From: Neocallimastix lanati (nom. inval.)
Lineage: Eukaryota; Neocallimastigomycota; Neocallimastigomycetes; Neocallimastigales; Neocallimastigaceae
Reading direction: 5' to 3'
Length of the DNA: 64,000 nt
Assembly (NCBI GenBank): GCA_016946835.1
Contig: JACVTC010000066.1
Coordinates: forward strand, 519,501 to 583,500
A model generated the notes under the pieces. That model made no database searches. It was not told the origin of the DNA and worked only from the letters and a program-made list of their open reading frames with translations. This document shows, piece after piece, positions 20,167 to 33,626 of the stretch. Position 1 is the first letter of the stretch, and each line of letters starts with the position of its first letter. A program made the translations under genes and the position numbers.

Positions 20167-23109
20167 TTACCTAATTCTTTTTCCTTCATTCAAACTATTC
20201 TTTTCCTCTCTTCTAGCAGCCCAATACTTATTTGCATTTTTAACATTTTCGGCTGCTTCTAAAGTCCATCGGTAATGATTTATAAATTTTTCTAACAACA
20301 CTTCATCCGATGACTTATTAATATTCTTGGTAGGTCTAGCAGCAATATCAAAAGGCTGCTGATCTTCCCTACCATAAACCAACTCAAAACTTGAATGTTT
20401 TGTTACCTTATTTTTGGTAGTTCTAAGAGCCCATAGGGCGGATGGTAAAACTTCATCCCAATCCTTATTCTTAGAACCCAACAACCTCAATAACTTTCCG
20501 ATCTCTTTATTACGGTTTTCCGTAAGTCCATTACTTTCTGGATGATATGTGGAAATAAACTTCACATATACATCATAGAGATCTAAAAATATTTTCGTCA
20601 TGTCCGAGGTGAACTGAACACCATTGTCAGTTGTTATTACCTGTGGAACACCATGACTAGCAAACACATTAATTAAAAACTTAATCACATCCTGTGATGT
20701 TATATTTTCTGTGGGTTCTGCTTCAACCCATTTGGTGAAGTAATCCACCACAACCATAATATATTGATTATTATTTTTAGTTTTAATCAAAGGTCCAATA
20801 ATATCTAAACCCAAATGTATAAAAGGACCTTCTACTTTAGTTGGAATATTCTCTATAGGTTCTGGATATGGTTGTGACCTATTCAACTGACACTTGTCAC
20901 AACTTTGCACCACTCTTTTAATATCCATCACCATATTATTCCAATAAAAACTTTTACGAAGCCTTTGATAACTCTTATAATATCCCTCATGACCTATCCT
21001 ATGGGCTTCTAAAATAAGTTTTACTCTTTCCGTTTGATCAGTAATTAATTTACGATAGTCATTGCCATCAACAAAGTAATCTTCACCATCTATCGTAACA
21101 AATTTTTCATTTATAAAGTCTTTAATAGTTTTAGAAAGCAACTCTTCTTCTTCCTTTGAAGTTAACTTAGTTGCCAATACCACAGAATCATCTCTTTTCT
21201 TCATCCTAGATAATGCATCGGCTAACACATTTTTCTTACCCATTTGATATTGAATTTCAACACCAAGGGTACTAACAGTTAAGCACCACCTTGCTTGCCT
21301 AGCATTATTAGGTTCCTTATTTTTAAAGAAACTGATTAAAGGTTTATGATCTGTTATTACTACTGTTTTATTAGGATTTCCTAATATATAAGATTTCAAC
21401 TTAGTAATACAATAAATTAATGCAGCTCCTTCCAAGTCAGTAATGCCATAATTTTTCTCGGCTTTACTTAAACTTCTACTTATATAATGAATTGGATGTT
21501 CCTTTTTGGTTTCTAAATCTTCTTGGAGTAATACTCCTCCAATACCTTCATAGGAAGCATCCGTTCTAATTATAAACCTTTGATTAAAACTTGGATATTT
21601 TAAAATTGGAGCATTTATTAACTTTTCTTTTAACAGATCAAAACTTTGTTGATGTTCATTATTCCATTTATATTTAACATTCTTTCTTAATAATTTACAT
21701 GAAGGAGCAGAGATATGGGCATATTTATCAATAAAGTTTCGATAATATCCTACTGCTCCAAGAAAAGATCGTAATTCATGAACATCAACAGGTGCTACCC
21801 ACTCCTTGATAGCCTTAATTTTGCTATCCTGGGGACTTAAACCTTTCACTGATGCCTTATGACCTAAGACTTCTACTTCAGTCTGCATAAAGGCACATTT
21901 TTCAATGTTAATTTTCAATATGTGTTGGCGAAATACTTCCAACACTTGCCTAATGTGGCTTATATGTTCTTCTATACTCTTAGAGTATATTAAAATATCA
22001 TCTATAAAGTTAAAAACAAACTTTCCTATAAATGGGAAAAGAATCCTATTCATTTCCCTTTGAAATGTAGCTGGGGCTCCGGTTAAACCAAAAGGCATAA
22101 CCTTGAATTGGTAGTTACCAAATTTTGTGGTGAAGGTGGTAATTTCTACACTTTCCTCATCCATCAAAATTTGATGATAACCAGAATAAAGATCCATTGT
22201 TGTAAAAATCTGTGCCCCATCTAAACTATCAAATATCTCATCAATGTAAGGTAATGAATAAGAATCTTTAACTGTTAAATCATTAACCTTACGATAATCA
22301 ATACATAATCGCCATTTACCGTTCTTCTTCGGTACTAACACTATTGGCGATGACCATTCGGAACAAGAAGGTTCAATTAATTTCTTATTAATTAATTTAA
22401 TTAATTCCTCCTTAAGTATATCCGACTTAAATTTAACTAATCTATAGCACCTTTGCTTAACTGGTTTCGCACCAGGAATTAAATTAATCTTATGTGGAGG
22501 AAGATCAGAAGGTGTTAATTCTTCTGAAGAAGTAGCAACTATTTCTAAGTTCTCCTCCAGAATTTTAATTATTTCATCTTTATATTTTTCATTTAAAGTA
22601 TTTAGGAAAATTTCATGATGAATATATTGCTTTGGAGATAATCCTTCAATTTTCTTTAAATCATTCTTTTTGGAATCCTCATCCAAAGCCTTAATCATAC
22701 ACAACAACTTTTCTTCATCTTCATAATCATTATTAATAGGTGCAATAACGTCAATTACTCCCTCAGAAGTAATTTGACACAAACTATATAAAATGGGGTG
22801 GATAAATAACTTATAATCAATTTGGGTTTTTAAGTTAATTAGAATATCGTAAAAAGGATCCTCCTTTTCTACTATTCTACAATTAACCATTAACACAAGA
22901 TTATTAATTTTTACTGGCACCCGAATGATATAACTTTCCGAGTAATCATCATTCTTAGTTGCCAACCTAATTCTGCCACGACTAATATCAATAGGTTCAT
23001 ATTCGGACCGAAGCTTATCTAAAAATTGTTGAGTAATTATACTTAGATTACTACATGAATCAATTAAAACCTTCCCTGAAACACCTTCAACTTGTAAAGA
23101 TATGATCAA
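20167..23109 (-). CDS. Gypsy pol (protease, RT, RNase H, integrase)
   Basis: A 980-codon frame. Parts in order: protease active-site block LIDSCSN near residue 15; RT with CIDYRKVND, TTMDLYSGYHQI, MPFGLTGAPATF and FIDDILIYS (about 270-375); RNase H with RTDASYEGIGGVLLQ, the Glu block and ITDHKPL (about 515-595); integrase H2C2 finger (HRIGHEGYY ... CDKCQ) near 690-730; and the D,D-35-E core with DIIGPL, TTDNGVQFTS and HPESNGLTENRN (about 745-870). Coding similarity to an integrase C-terminal segment is visible below 20167 as far as about 19995. It is part of a fossil element. Confidence 0.9.
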   Translation of the reverse strand: MIISLQVEGVSGKVLIDSCSNLSIITQQFLDKLRSEYEPIDISRGRIRLATKNDDYSESYIIRVPVKINNLVLMVNCRIVEKEDPFYDILINLKTQIDYKLFIHPILYSLCQITSEGVIDVIAPINNDYEDEEKLLCMIKALDEDSKKNDLKKIEGLSPKQYIHHEIFLNTLNEKYKDEIIKILEENLEIVATSSEELTPSDLPPHKINLIPGAKPVKQRCYRLVKFKSDILKEELIKLINKKLIEPSCSEWSSPIVLVPKKNGKWRLCIDYRKVNDLTVKDSYSLPYIDEIFDSLDGAQIFTTMDLYSGYHQILMDEESVEITTFTTKFGNYQFKVMPFGLTGAPATFQREMNRILFPFIGKFVFNFIDDILIYSKSIEEHISHIRQVLEVFRQHILKINIEKCAFMQTEVEVLGHKASVKGLSPQDSKIKAIKEWVAPVDVHELRSFLGAVGYYRNFIDKYAHISAPSCKLLRKNVKYKWNNEHQQSFDLLKEKLINAPILKYPSFNQRFIIRTDASYEGIGGVLLQEDLETKKEHPIHYISRSLSKAEKNYGITDLEGAALIYCITKLKSYILGNPNKTVVITDHKPLISFFKNKEPNNARQARWCLTVSTLGVEIQYQMGKKNVLADALSRMKKRDDSVVLATKLTSKEEEELLSKTIKDFINEKFVTIDGEDYFVDGNDYRKLITDQTERVKLILEAHRIGHEGYYKSYQRLRKSFYWNNMVMDIKRVVQSCDKCQLNRSQPYPEPIENIPTKVEGPFIHLGLDIIGPLIKTKNNNQYIMVVVDYFTKWVEAEPTENITSQDVIKFLINVFASHGVPQVITTDNGVQFTSDMTKIFLDLYDVYVKFISTYHPESNGLTENRNKEIGKLLRLLGSKNKDWDEVLPSALWALRTTKNKVTKHSSFELVYGREDQQPFDIAARPTKNINKSSDEVLLEKFINHYRWTLEAAENVKNANKYWAARREEKNSLNEGKRIR

Positions 23110-23124
23110 TATCTTTAGTACATT

Positions 23125-23740
23125 AATTAATTTATTTTGTACATTAAATTATTTAATGTAATTCACGTTTACAAAATAATGCTAATGCATTAAATTATGT
23201 AAAAATATATTAATTTATGAAATTAATTGATTTATGAAAATTAATAATAAATTTATATTTCATATAATATATAAATTTAAAAATATAAAATTAATTTTTA
23301 AATAACCTAAAATTTAGTAATAAAATATTTTAATAATTTTAGTTTAGTTTAATTTTAGTTTAGTTTAATTTTAGTTTAGTTTAATAATCATAAAAATTAA
23401 ATAGTAATATATAATTAATAGTATTAATAATAAAAGAATAATAAATAAATAATAAATAAGAACTTATTCAATTTGAGTCAAAACAAATTGAATAAAAAGC
23501 TTATTGAATTAGTTTTAGTTTTTTATAACTTTATTTAATTTTAGATTAGTTTTTGTTTATTTTATATTGAATATATGTTTAAATAAATAGAAATAGTATA
23601 TTATAATATAATTAAGAAAAAATATAAATACATGTAAAATTATTCTATTAAAAAAAATGTAGTTGTTATTAACTATTTTGCAGTTAATAACTAATAAAAA
23701 GAATTTTTATATTAAAGTGATTAATAAAAGATTTTTTTTT
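23125..23740. repeat. LTR-like insertion within the gypsy element
   Basis: About 600 bp of AT-rich non-coding DNA splits the protease region. It resembles 11460-12020: both have AGTTTAGTTTA-type runs, then AAAAAATATAAATACATGTAAAA (TATA-like, about 23617-23639) and then TTAACTA..AGTTAATAACTA. It is most likely a nested solo LTR. I could not fix its ends or a target duplication. Confidence 0.5.
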
Positions 23741-23814
23741 TAAAAAATAAATTTCATTAAAGTATTGTTATTGATAGTGTTGTTTTTGTTGTTTTTTTGT
23801 TTTTTCGTAATTGT

Positions 23815-25765
23815 AATCTGCTCCATAAGGAACATTTTACAAACTGTAACATCAACCATGGCAATATCCTCTTCACATGGTTCGTTACATTTACTTTTAT
23901 AAGTGTGATCTATGTTATTAACGACCACAGTCGTGGCTGACACATTATCCAACACCCCAGAGATATTAGATTGGTCCCTATCCAATTTAATACCCTGTGA
24001 CACCTTATATCTTAATTTTGGAGCAGCATCCAATAACTGTCCAAAAGTAATATTGCAATGGGCAGAATTTAAATCTTTAAGAATATCATATTCTTCTTCC
24101 CCCGATTGCATCTTAATTTTCCTAGATACTCTAGAACTTTTATTTTCTTTTTGAGTATCTTTATCTTTACTAATTAACACCTTTGTTAAATCAATTACTT
24201 TATTATTCTCCTTCACAATATTTTTATTATTATCATTATTTTCTTTCATTAAATTTATCATTATTTACATTATTTTTAATAACTTCATCATTCATTAATG
24301 AATTATTATTAATATTATCATTACTATTATCATTACTATTATTATTACTATAATTAGTATTACTATTACTAGCTCTTTCATTATCACGAATTTTTCTTTC
24401 AATCTCTTTTTCTTATTCAATTCGTGGTTGAGCTAAAATAGATGGTTTAATTTGTTTAACAATTTTATTACTTATATTATTTTCTTTTATTTCTCGTTCT
24501 TTCTGTTTCCGTAATGCTGGAGTTATTATAGGTTTAGGATTCTCTTTCAACGACTTATGAATCCTTTTCTCCGCACTACCTTCATCATTATTAACATCAT
24601 AAATTTTACGTTTAGATGCTCCTACTAAATAATCAACTTTCTTTTTATTAACCACCCTTTTATTAGCAGGAGTTTCTTCAATATTAGAAAGACGAGAATT
24701 TTTAATTTCTTTTTGATATTTAATTGAAGCTGCTTTATTAAGTATGGGAGAGCTTCTTATCCCATTACTCAATTTAAACGTTTATTGTTTCTAATTTCCT
24801 TCCTATTTTTCTCAACAATTGCTCTCAACTTTGGGCAATTGTTTTGATAATGACCTGGTTCTTTACAGAAATAACAAGCCTTTATTGTTAAACTTCTCAT
24901 TTTTCTTGTTAATTCCTCTATGTCATTATCTTCTTTAGGTTTAATATTAACTTTTTGTTCTAATTTATTTTTAATAGGAGGATGAAAATTAACTCTATTA
25001 CTAAAAGAAGATGTATTTGCAGAAGGTGAAGGGGTAGAAGGATGTCTTCTTTGATTACTACCCATATAATTTAACCTATCTGCTTTTTCAGCAATTTTAA
25101 AGGCTTTTGACAGAGAAATGTTATCAAATAAGGTTAGACGTTTCCAGGCTTCAACATTGTTTTCAATGGAGTCTGTGTAATCTAAAACACTTATCTGACT
25201 TCTTTTCTTTTTGTTTAATATAAAGTTTTATACTTAATATTAAAATCTAATTCTTTCATTTCTCTTAATTCTGAGAGCACGTAACTCTCTTAATAAATTA
25301 TTTTGATCCTCCCTAATGCCATAAAATTCTTCTATAGCTTTTACAATTCTATTAAGGGAAGGATAAGCCTTACTCTTTTTATCAATTTCTTTATCTTCTT
25401 CATTATCATCATCCTCATTTTCATCATCAATACCCTTATAATTATCATCATCATCATCATCATCATTATCATCATCATCATCATCATCATTATCATCATC
25501 ATCATCACTATCACTATCATCATCTTTATCATTATCATCCATTAATTCTTGGATGACTTTCCTGGTTTCACCAATTGAGGTTAAAACACAGGCATAAAAT
25601 ATAATCTTGGAGTCTTCAATATGTTCAAGCTTTATCCAAAGCTCTAAATCAGACTTCCAAGTTTTAACATCTAAATTTTCCTTGGATATTTTTTCAATAT
25701 CCTTAAGTTCTTTTTTTAAATCTTTAAAATTAATTGAACTCATTTTTAAAAAAAAACACACTTTT
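23815..25765 (-). pseudogene. Gypsy gag and N-terminal protease, fragmented
   Basis: Coding-like pieces in several frames. The first (25240-25761) is acidic with a long poly-Asp tract encoded by TCA/ATC triplet repeats (about 25440-25520), and otherwise looks like a retroelement gag N-terminus. A piece at 24769-25065 contains a CCHC knuckle, CYFCKEPGHYQNNCPK. Basic Lys-rich pieces follow, then a segment leading to the protease (23740-24261). It is fossil, with several breaks. Confidence 0.7.
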
Positions 25766-26026
25766 AAAAAAAAATAAAATAAAAAAAAATTGTTTTATTA
25801 ATTATTTAATTGCTATATTTTTTTATTTATTTTTAATTAAATATTTTATTATAAATTACAAATATAAAAACAAGAATAATTCTTTATAATTATTTTTTGC
25901 ACAGTTTTATGCCAAATTTATTTTATAATTCTTTATATTTTCGAGATAATAATTAAATACATGTATTAATTAATTTTATAATTATTTTTAAATAAATAAA
26001 AATTTATAATAACAACTTAAATAAAA

Positions 26027-26137
26027 CTTCTCCCAACAAGAGAACTTGAACCTATTGGTGTACTTTATCATTTTGGTGGAGATATCGGTTCTCTTAGAGG
26101 AGAAGAAGAATATAATTATTTTCAATCATTATTTTAA
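26027..26137 (+). pseudogene. Short coding-like exon relic
   Basis: A 36-codon open stretch ending in TAA at 26135-26137, reading LLPTRELEPIGVLYHFGGDI and then GSLRGEEEYNYFQSLF. Codon GC and the amino-acid mix (Gly, Pro, aromatics) contrast with the surrounding low-complexity DNA. An in-frame TAA lies just upstream, so it would have to be a terminal exon or a fragment. I do not recognise the family. A second, weaker coding-like scrap (RKTLINTSIIVTLVGIGANN) lies at about 26361-26440. Confidence 0.3.
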
Positions 26138-26619
26138 AAAAAAAAATTTATAAGAATTTTATAAAAAAAAATATATATATAATTTCTAATTTTCTTAAAA
26201 ACACATATTTCAAAAATTTAAAAACATATATTTCAAATATTTAAAAATTAATTTTAAAAAAAATAATTATAAAATTTTTTTTTTTTACAAAATTAAATAG
26301 TATTTTATATATAAATATATCTATATATATTTATATAATTTTATAACAAAATTGAATTAATCGTAAGACATTAATCAATACGTCTATTATAGTTACTTTG
26401 GTCGGAATTGGTGCTAATAATAACAACACCACAATAATCATCATTAAATATATTATTATATAGTGAATATATTGAATTTTAAAAATAGAAATATTATTCT
26501 AAATTTAAGATATAATAAAAATTACATAAAGTATTAGTAAATCACCTGACTACATATAGTCTACTGAATTATATTAAATTATTAAAAAAAAAAAATTTTT
26601 TAAACCTTAATAAATATTA

Positions 26620-29284
26620 AATTGACATCCATTGAAGAATTTTTTGAAAAGCATATTGAAATTAAAAATAAAAGAAAAATATCGGAATTTAATGAGACGA
26701 TGCTCTTACAACAACGCTTCATGTCCTTGCAAGCCATAATTAATGTTACAGACAAGGAACATGATGTAGAGCGTTGATACGACCAATTCGTTACATGGAC
26801 TAGAATGCAAAAAATAACTAGTCCTACTGATATTTATGATTGATGCCGTATGAAGGTGCAAGGTCAAGGTTCCAAAAGTATCCAAGCATTAGTAACTAAG
26901 GAAGCTAAAGGAGACTAAGTTTATCCTAACCTTGAGCAAATGAGAGATGCATTGCTAAAAACGTATAAACTAGAAAAAGATCCTGATGATATTATTAATG
27001 AAATTAAATCTATGAAGATTAATAAAGGAGACGATATGAAAGAATTCAATCAGAAATACTTAAAATTATATAACGACTTAAGTGATGAATACAAATTAAG
27101 AATTTCTTCTTGCGACTATTTCGATGCAATAATCAGTAAAACTGCTGTGTGGCGTAGCGTAAAATCGGAAATTAAAAATAAAAAAATTACGCTATCAGAA
27201 GCTATGACAGCTGTAGAATTCTATGATAAAATGGAAGATGAGTTAAAACTAAAAACTCAAAATAGTAATAATTTATCATCAAATAATAGAAATAATAAAA
27301 ATTCAAATTATAATAAATCTTCTAATTTCATTAATCAAGGTGGCTTCAATAATAACTCTAATTTTAATAACAAACATAAAGTTTCTTTTTGTAAATTCAA
27401 TCTCCGACTGTTCTGGTTATGTAAATTCCAATATTTTAAATATATGGATTCAATGATGAATAATAATTTTAATAACCAAAATCCAAATTTTAATAATTTC
27501 CCAAATAATAATTTTAATAATATTAATCCTGGTAGTAATAATTTTTATTTAGACAATCAAAATTGGAACAGAAACAATGGTTACAGGAACAACAATAAAC
27601 ATAATAAATTTAATGGCTTTACATATTTTAATAATCAAAATTTTAATAACCAAAATTTTAATAATAATCAGCCATTCTATAATCAAAATTATAATAATAA
27701 TCAAAATTTTAATAACCAGCCTTTTTATAAATATAATTTTAATAATCAGCCACTGAATAATCAAAACTTTAATAATAATCAAAGTTTTAATAATATCCAA
27801 AATTTTAATAATGGTCAAAATTTTAATGAAAACTTTAATTCTTATAATTCTAATTTTAATAATCCTGGTTTTAATTATTCCTATAATAGGAATATTAATG
27901 AGGAAAACTCCGACGAAACTAGTAATGGGGAGTAAGTGCTCTCCCCTAAACCAAAACACTAAAAATATGAACCATTATTACGTGGACACCATAAAAAGAA
28001 AAAGTGTAGAATTACCTCCAGGTACACCTATTAGGAAGTCTAAATCCAATTCGGCTAAGAAAAGTACTATTAAAACAAATGCAAAACAGCCGGAAATGGA
28101 CGACCAAAAGGATTTAGAATTAGATGTACCTAATCGAAAAGTAATTAATCCTGACTTACGTAAGTGTTCCCCTGACAAAATTTAATAATTCTATTAATAG
28201 TAATAATGAGAATACTTTTATTAATAATTCTAATATTAATTCTAATAAATCAAATAATAATAATTCAAATAATTTAAATACTTATAATTCTAATAAGTCA
28301 AATAATAATACTAATAATCCTAATAAAAATAATAATATTTCTAATAAATTTAATAATATTTCTAATAAAAATAATATTTCTAATAAAAATAATATTTCTA
28401 ATAAAAATAATATTTCTAATAATAATTCTAATATTTTAATTAATAATAATTCTAATAAATTAAACTATAATTATAATACTAATTTAATTAATGATTCTAA
28501 CAAAATTTCCGATAATAATTCTATAAAAATGAATACTAATGAAGAAAGTTTATTAATTAATTCTAATAATAATGAAAATTCTTTTAATAATAATTCTAAT
28601 GATTTTAATAATGAAATTTTAATTAATAATAAATTTAATAATCTTAAAAATTTTAATAATGATACTTTAAATAATTATTCCAATTCTAATCAAAAGTTAA
28701 AATCATCAGTAGAAGAATTTAAGTTATTTAACTTAAATTCTTCTACTGATGATTTTAACCCTAATGATCTTAATAATTTTAATAAAAATTTAATTAATCC
28801 AAAAGAATTAAAAGTTGGGACCAATAAAAAGAAAGTCCAATTTAATATTAAAGATCCTCCTGATACACGTGACCATGATGACGATACTAATAATAATAAT
28901 AAAAATGAAAAGATAGAAAAATATATATTATTAGCTAATAAATATTCTATTGAACCTTATAATTTATCTAAAGATTTAGCAAATACTAAATGTGATATTA
29001 CATATGCTCAGTTATTAGATATTTCTCCCAAAGCACGATCTGATTTAATTAAAAATTTAAAATTAGAAAAATTAAAAATTTCTAGTACTATGAATATAGA
29101 TGATAATTTTGTTTATAATTATGAATATGATGAAATTAAACATAATAATAATTTTAAAGAAGACGACTTAGGTATTGTTCTAGACTCTGTCGATAATGTT
29201 GAAAATAAATTGCTCATAGATTCCAGTAGCAATTTAAATCTTATTTCAGTTAATTATTTTAATTCCTTACCTGGGGATTAAGTA
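26620..29284 (+). mobile_element. Ty3/gypsy fossil, 5' half only
   Basis: Gag-like sequence starts about 26620 and continues in the frame 26940-27935 (for example DMKEFNQKYLKLYNDL, typical of a retro-gag domain). A very long Asn-rich stretch of FNNQNFNN-type repeats follows to about 28530, then 28529-29281 ends in a protease block KLLIDSSSNLNLIS. RT, RNase H and integrase are absent; copia-type gag begins at about 29285. It is broken in several places and truncated. It lies divergently to gypsy element A. It is old, with no LTR recognised. Confidence 0.75.
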
Positions 29285-31810
29285 AGAATTAAAATGATAA
29301 TAGAAATTATAAAAGATCCTACCCACCAAATTGCTGTCATCGATGTAGGCAAGCAGGCCAAAAAGCACAAGACGGTCAGCATACATTTAAACAGTTGGCC
29401 TAGTATTTATTTAATAAATAGTATTCCCAAGGAATTGGCAGAAAATTTTGATTTTATAAAATTATCTACCTATGAAATATACAATCTAATATCAAGCATG
29501 AATGTAAATCACGATAACGACTTAATAGAAGAAATAAAAAATTTATTAGAGAGAGAAAAATAATTCCTAGAAAGGAAGCTTCTCTATCTATTTTCATTTC
29601 ATATATGAAAACTAAGTTTGGAGAACTGAGTGTCTTAAAAGCATCACTAACTGAACAGGAGAAAATAGATTATTTATATAACAGTATTCCTGATGATCTT
29701 GCTTTAAAATCAAATGATATTAATTTCCAAGGCAATTTTGATAAATTCTCAGGATTATTCATCAAAACAAATCATAGACATATAAAATTTACTGAAAGAC
29801 AACTAAAAAGTAGTTCTAATAATTAATTTATCAATTATGAAATCTTAGCAATGGTCAATGAAGATTCATCAAGAAATATTAATATAAATTCTAATGGTAT
29901 AAAAAATAATTGAAAACAACCTTGAATCAGATTTTAATGAAATACACAAGAGTAATAATTATAAATATAATAAAAGAAATTACAACAATAAGAATTACTA
30001 AAACAATTCCAAAAAACAAGACAGAAGTAGTGTAGAATGTTGGAATTGTGGAAAGAAAGTCACTATGTGTCAATGTAGAAATAAAATAATAAAAATAATT
30101 ACAAAAAATTCAATAGTAAAGAAGAAAATAAGGGGAGGCATTTCACTAAATACAGAAATTAAAAAAGAACATATAAACCAATTCTTTGAAGATTACAATG
30201 ATTCGTATTTCGAATCAGATAGTAATTCGTCTATACTTCCCTTTAATAATAAAGAATTATTTTACAAATAGTTTAAATACAGTTAAAGAAGACACAAACA
30301 AATATAATAATACCAATAACAAAAGTTTTCCATGGACTTTAGATTCGTATGACAGGAAATTTGGATCTTCTCAACAATAAAAAATCTTTCAAAAAGAAAA
30401 TTTTCTTTGTTAATGGTGATTTTGTGAATTTGAAATATATTGGAGACCTTAATGAATATATTAATGATAAAAAAATCTCATTAAAAAATGTCTTATTTAT
30501 TCAAGAGTTTAAAAGAAGCTTAATTTCTGTTGACTGTTTAACCAACAATCATTTTAAGACTATATTTTTCAATATTAGCAATATGAATCATGTTTCAATC
30601 TACAATAAAAATAATAATAAAATATTTACAGTCTGTTCAAATAACACTAAAACATACACTATTTGAATTTAAAGGAAGAAAATTACATTCTCCAGAAGCA
30701 ATGGAATATGTAATTATATAGAGGACACAGACAGTGAAAATCTATACATGTGGTATAAATATCTTGGCCACTTTTACATTAATAACTTAAGAAATATTTT
30801 AACAAAAATAAATGCAAAACAATGTGAAATATGTGCCAAAATTAAACTTAAAAATTTTCCGTTTAAACAAAATGAAAACAAAGCTAAGAAACCTTTTGAC
30901 AGAATCCCACATGGATACAGTAACAATTAATGACGAATCACTTATGGCAGTAAATACTTTTTATCAATTTTTAGAGGATTATTCTAAATTTAGGTGGATA
31001 ATCTTTGTTATATCAAAGAAGTGAAGTGTTTAACAAATTTTTATTTTATAGTATAACAAAAAAAAAATATTTTTAATACTTCTATCAAATTTCTCAGAAC
31101 TGATAATGGAACTTAATTCATAAACAATTATTTTAAAGAATTTTGCAATAATAACAGTATTTTTCACGAAATCCACAATTACTTATTCCCCTCAACAAAA
31201 TGGTAGAATTGAAAGGCTTCATGGTTCCTTTGATTCCTAATGCCCGAGCTATTCTAGAAGAAGCTAAACTAAATCATGTCTTCTGAGAAGATACTGAAGA
31301 TATTATTAACTATATCCATAATTGTATACCTCACAGTGGTATTAGCAATTCTATTCCTTATGAATTGTTATATGATAAAAAAGTTGATTTTTCAAAATTT
31401 TCGTGTTTTTGGTTGTAAAGTTTTCTTTTATGTCCCTAAGCAATTTCGTAAAAAATGTTTAAGCATTTTTCTTGGCTATGATTTTAATTTCTATGCTTAT
31501 AGGATTTATGATGTTTATAATAATAAAAATTATTCTTTCTCGTTCAGTTGTTATTTTTTGAAAATATTCCTGGTAATTGTGCTTCACCTAAATCTTCTCC
31601 TGAATTTAAACAATTTTACTATTATGAAATCGAGGGAGATGATATATTTGATAATGAAGATGATATACTTGATAATGACGTCAAAGATTTTAACAATATC
31701 AACAATAACAATAATATTTCAAATAATAATGTCAATGATACTAATAATGATTTTTTGAATAACAATATTAATCAAAATAAAGTAATACTAATTATGAAAA
31801 CGCAACTAAC

Positions 31811-31841
<31 letters not shown>

Positions 31842-33250
31842 TCAATAATAATTATAAATTAGATAATGCTTCACAAAATTATAGAAATAATCAGCATAAT
31901 ATTTCAAGAATAAATAATGAATTAGAAAATGAAAACATAGATTATTTTACTGAAAACAATAAAGTTAATAATACAAGTAATAATTTTCATAAAAATAATA
32001 ATATCTCTGATATTAATCAAAATAAAATATGCATGATATTGAAAATATTAGTAATAACCAGTTAAATAACTCAACATATGATAAAAATAGTAATATTAAA
32101 AGTAATAAATGATACTCCTAATTTAAATAAAAATAAAAAAAATTATATGCCAAAGAGAAAATTTATAAATAAAAAAGAAAAATTACATAAAAAAGTTTAA
32201 AATCACAAATAACATGAATTTAAGTAAATTCGAAGAAATTCAAGAACAGGATTCACCACCGGGTTTTTAAGATATTTTTGGTAGACCGGATGAAAAAAAA
32301 TGGTTAAAGTCTGTTGAAAACAAATTAAATAATATGAAAAACAAAAAACTTTTATTCAATGGTAAAAAAGTATCCCTGATAATAAAAATTTAATTTCTAG
32401 TAGATGGGTTTTTAGTTACAAAAGAGATGATAAAGGAGGAATAAATAAGTATGAAAACAAAATTGATAGCTCGTGGTTTTTCTCAGATATATGATGTGGA
32501 TTACGGGGAAACTTTCTCACCCATTTTAAAAACAAGATTCACTCAGAGTTATCACTAATTTTTCAATATATTATAATTTTGACATGCATCAACTTGATAT
32601 TAAAGCAGCATATCTTAATGCTGAAATAGATAATGAATTATACGTGGAAATTCCTGATTGGCTTTAAAAATTTCAACGGATATTGGAAATTAAATAAAGC
32701 AATCTACGGATTGAAACAAGCAGGGAAGATGTGGAATAATAAGATAAATAATACATTATTAAAATTGAATTTCATCAGATCAACAATGAATTAAAATTTA
32801 CAAATAATATAAATTTGAATGTTATACGTAGATGCAGATTTAGATGGTAATGAAGAGATAAAAAGATTTACCACTGATTTCATAATTAATATGGGTCAAA
32901 CACCAAATTTCATGGTATTTAAGATGTAGTTAAGAAATTTCTTAAAAGAAATAAATGTGGATACAGACATAATTATTTTATAAAAATAGATAATAAAAGT
33001 ATCAATCTACAACTCTACAACAGTGAAAATGAAACTTTTAATTCAAAATCAAGACATATTAGTGTAGGATTTCACAAGGAAATAGAATTAGTAAATGAGT
33101 AGAAAATTTAATTAGAATACATTAAATCTGAAAATAATTCAGTTGATGGTTTAAAAAAAATATTTAAATAGACCTTTATTTAAGAAATTTAGAAAAATGA
33201 TGCTATGTCAATTAAGAGAAAATTAAACTTACGAGGGAGTTCTAGAAATT
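29285..33250 (+). mobile_element. Ty1/copia fossil, heavily decayed
   Basis: Recognisable in order: gag (29294-29826, with YLYNSIPDD like the YLYNVLPDD of element 1); a zinc-knuckle remnant (about 30040); a protease remnant (about 30335); an integrase zinc finger region (YLGHFYINN .. CEICAK, about 30750-30850) and core remnants to about 31240; an Asn-rich linker (31600-32200); RT remnants (about 32390-32720, with ALNAE-type and YGLKQAGKMW blocks); and RNase H-end remnants to about 33170. Well over ten breaks; old. Its 5' end abuts the truncated gypsy fossil. A clear LTR pair was not found. Confidence 0.8.
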
Positions 33251-33347
33251 AAAGTTTATTATTTTATTATTTTAATATAATATAATTAATTAATAATGAC
33301 CCTTTTTTTATAATATTTTTTAAGATGGAAATAAATATAATAATAAA

Positions 33348-33543
33348 TGTTAAATATCACAGTTATGTGTTTAATTACATTGTACATTATACTACATTAT
33401 TAAGTGTAAAATATTTTTTTATTCGATAATATAATGCAGTGTAACGTTAAATGTTACCAATAATGTTAGACTAGAAAATAAATATAAATAACATGTAATA
33501 ACATATTCTTAAATGAATAAGGTCTTTCTAAATGTAAAAGCAA

Positions 33544-33574
<31 letters not shown>

Positions 33575-33626
33575 ACATATAATAAAATATAAATATCATT
33601 TCTGAATTTAAGTGTTATATTTAACA
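33348..33626 (+). repeat. 5' LTR of copia element 3
   Basis: A 279-bp TG..CA repeat, TGTTAAATATCAC to TATATTTAACA, with a (AAAT)n tract inside. It matches 40091-40369 except for one transition next to the end of the (AAAT)n tract. Confidence 0.95.

Larger units (their letters stand above)
19980..25765 (-). mobile_element. Ty3/gypsy LTR retrotransposon, broken
   Basis: Minus-strand element with gag pieces at high coordinates and pol at low coordinates, in the gypsy order protease, RT, RNase H, integrase. A polypurine tract (AGAGGGGGCA on minus, about 19982-19991) ends it. It is interrupted by an LTR-like insertion at about 23125-23740, and the gag-protease half has several further breaks, perhaps four to six in all. 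The pol ORF is still long, so it is of moderate age. A clear 5' LTR was not found above 25765. Confidence 0.85.

Noticed and set aside
25303-25545. Poly-Ile and poly-Met frames over the gypsy gag
   Set aside because: Shadow frames of the ATC/TCA triplet repeat that encodes poly-Asp in the gag frame.
27549-27959. Minus 136-codon frame rich in Ile
   Set aside because: Antisense of the Asn-rich gypsy gag repeat; composition is explained by the AAT/TTT repeat.
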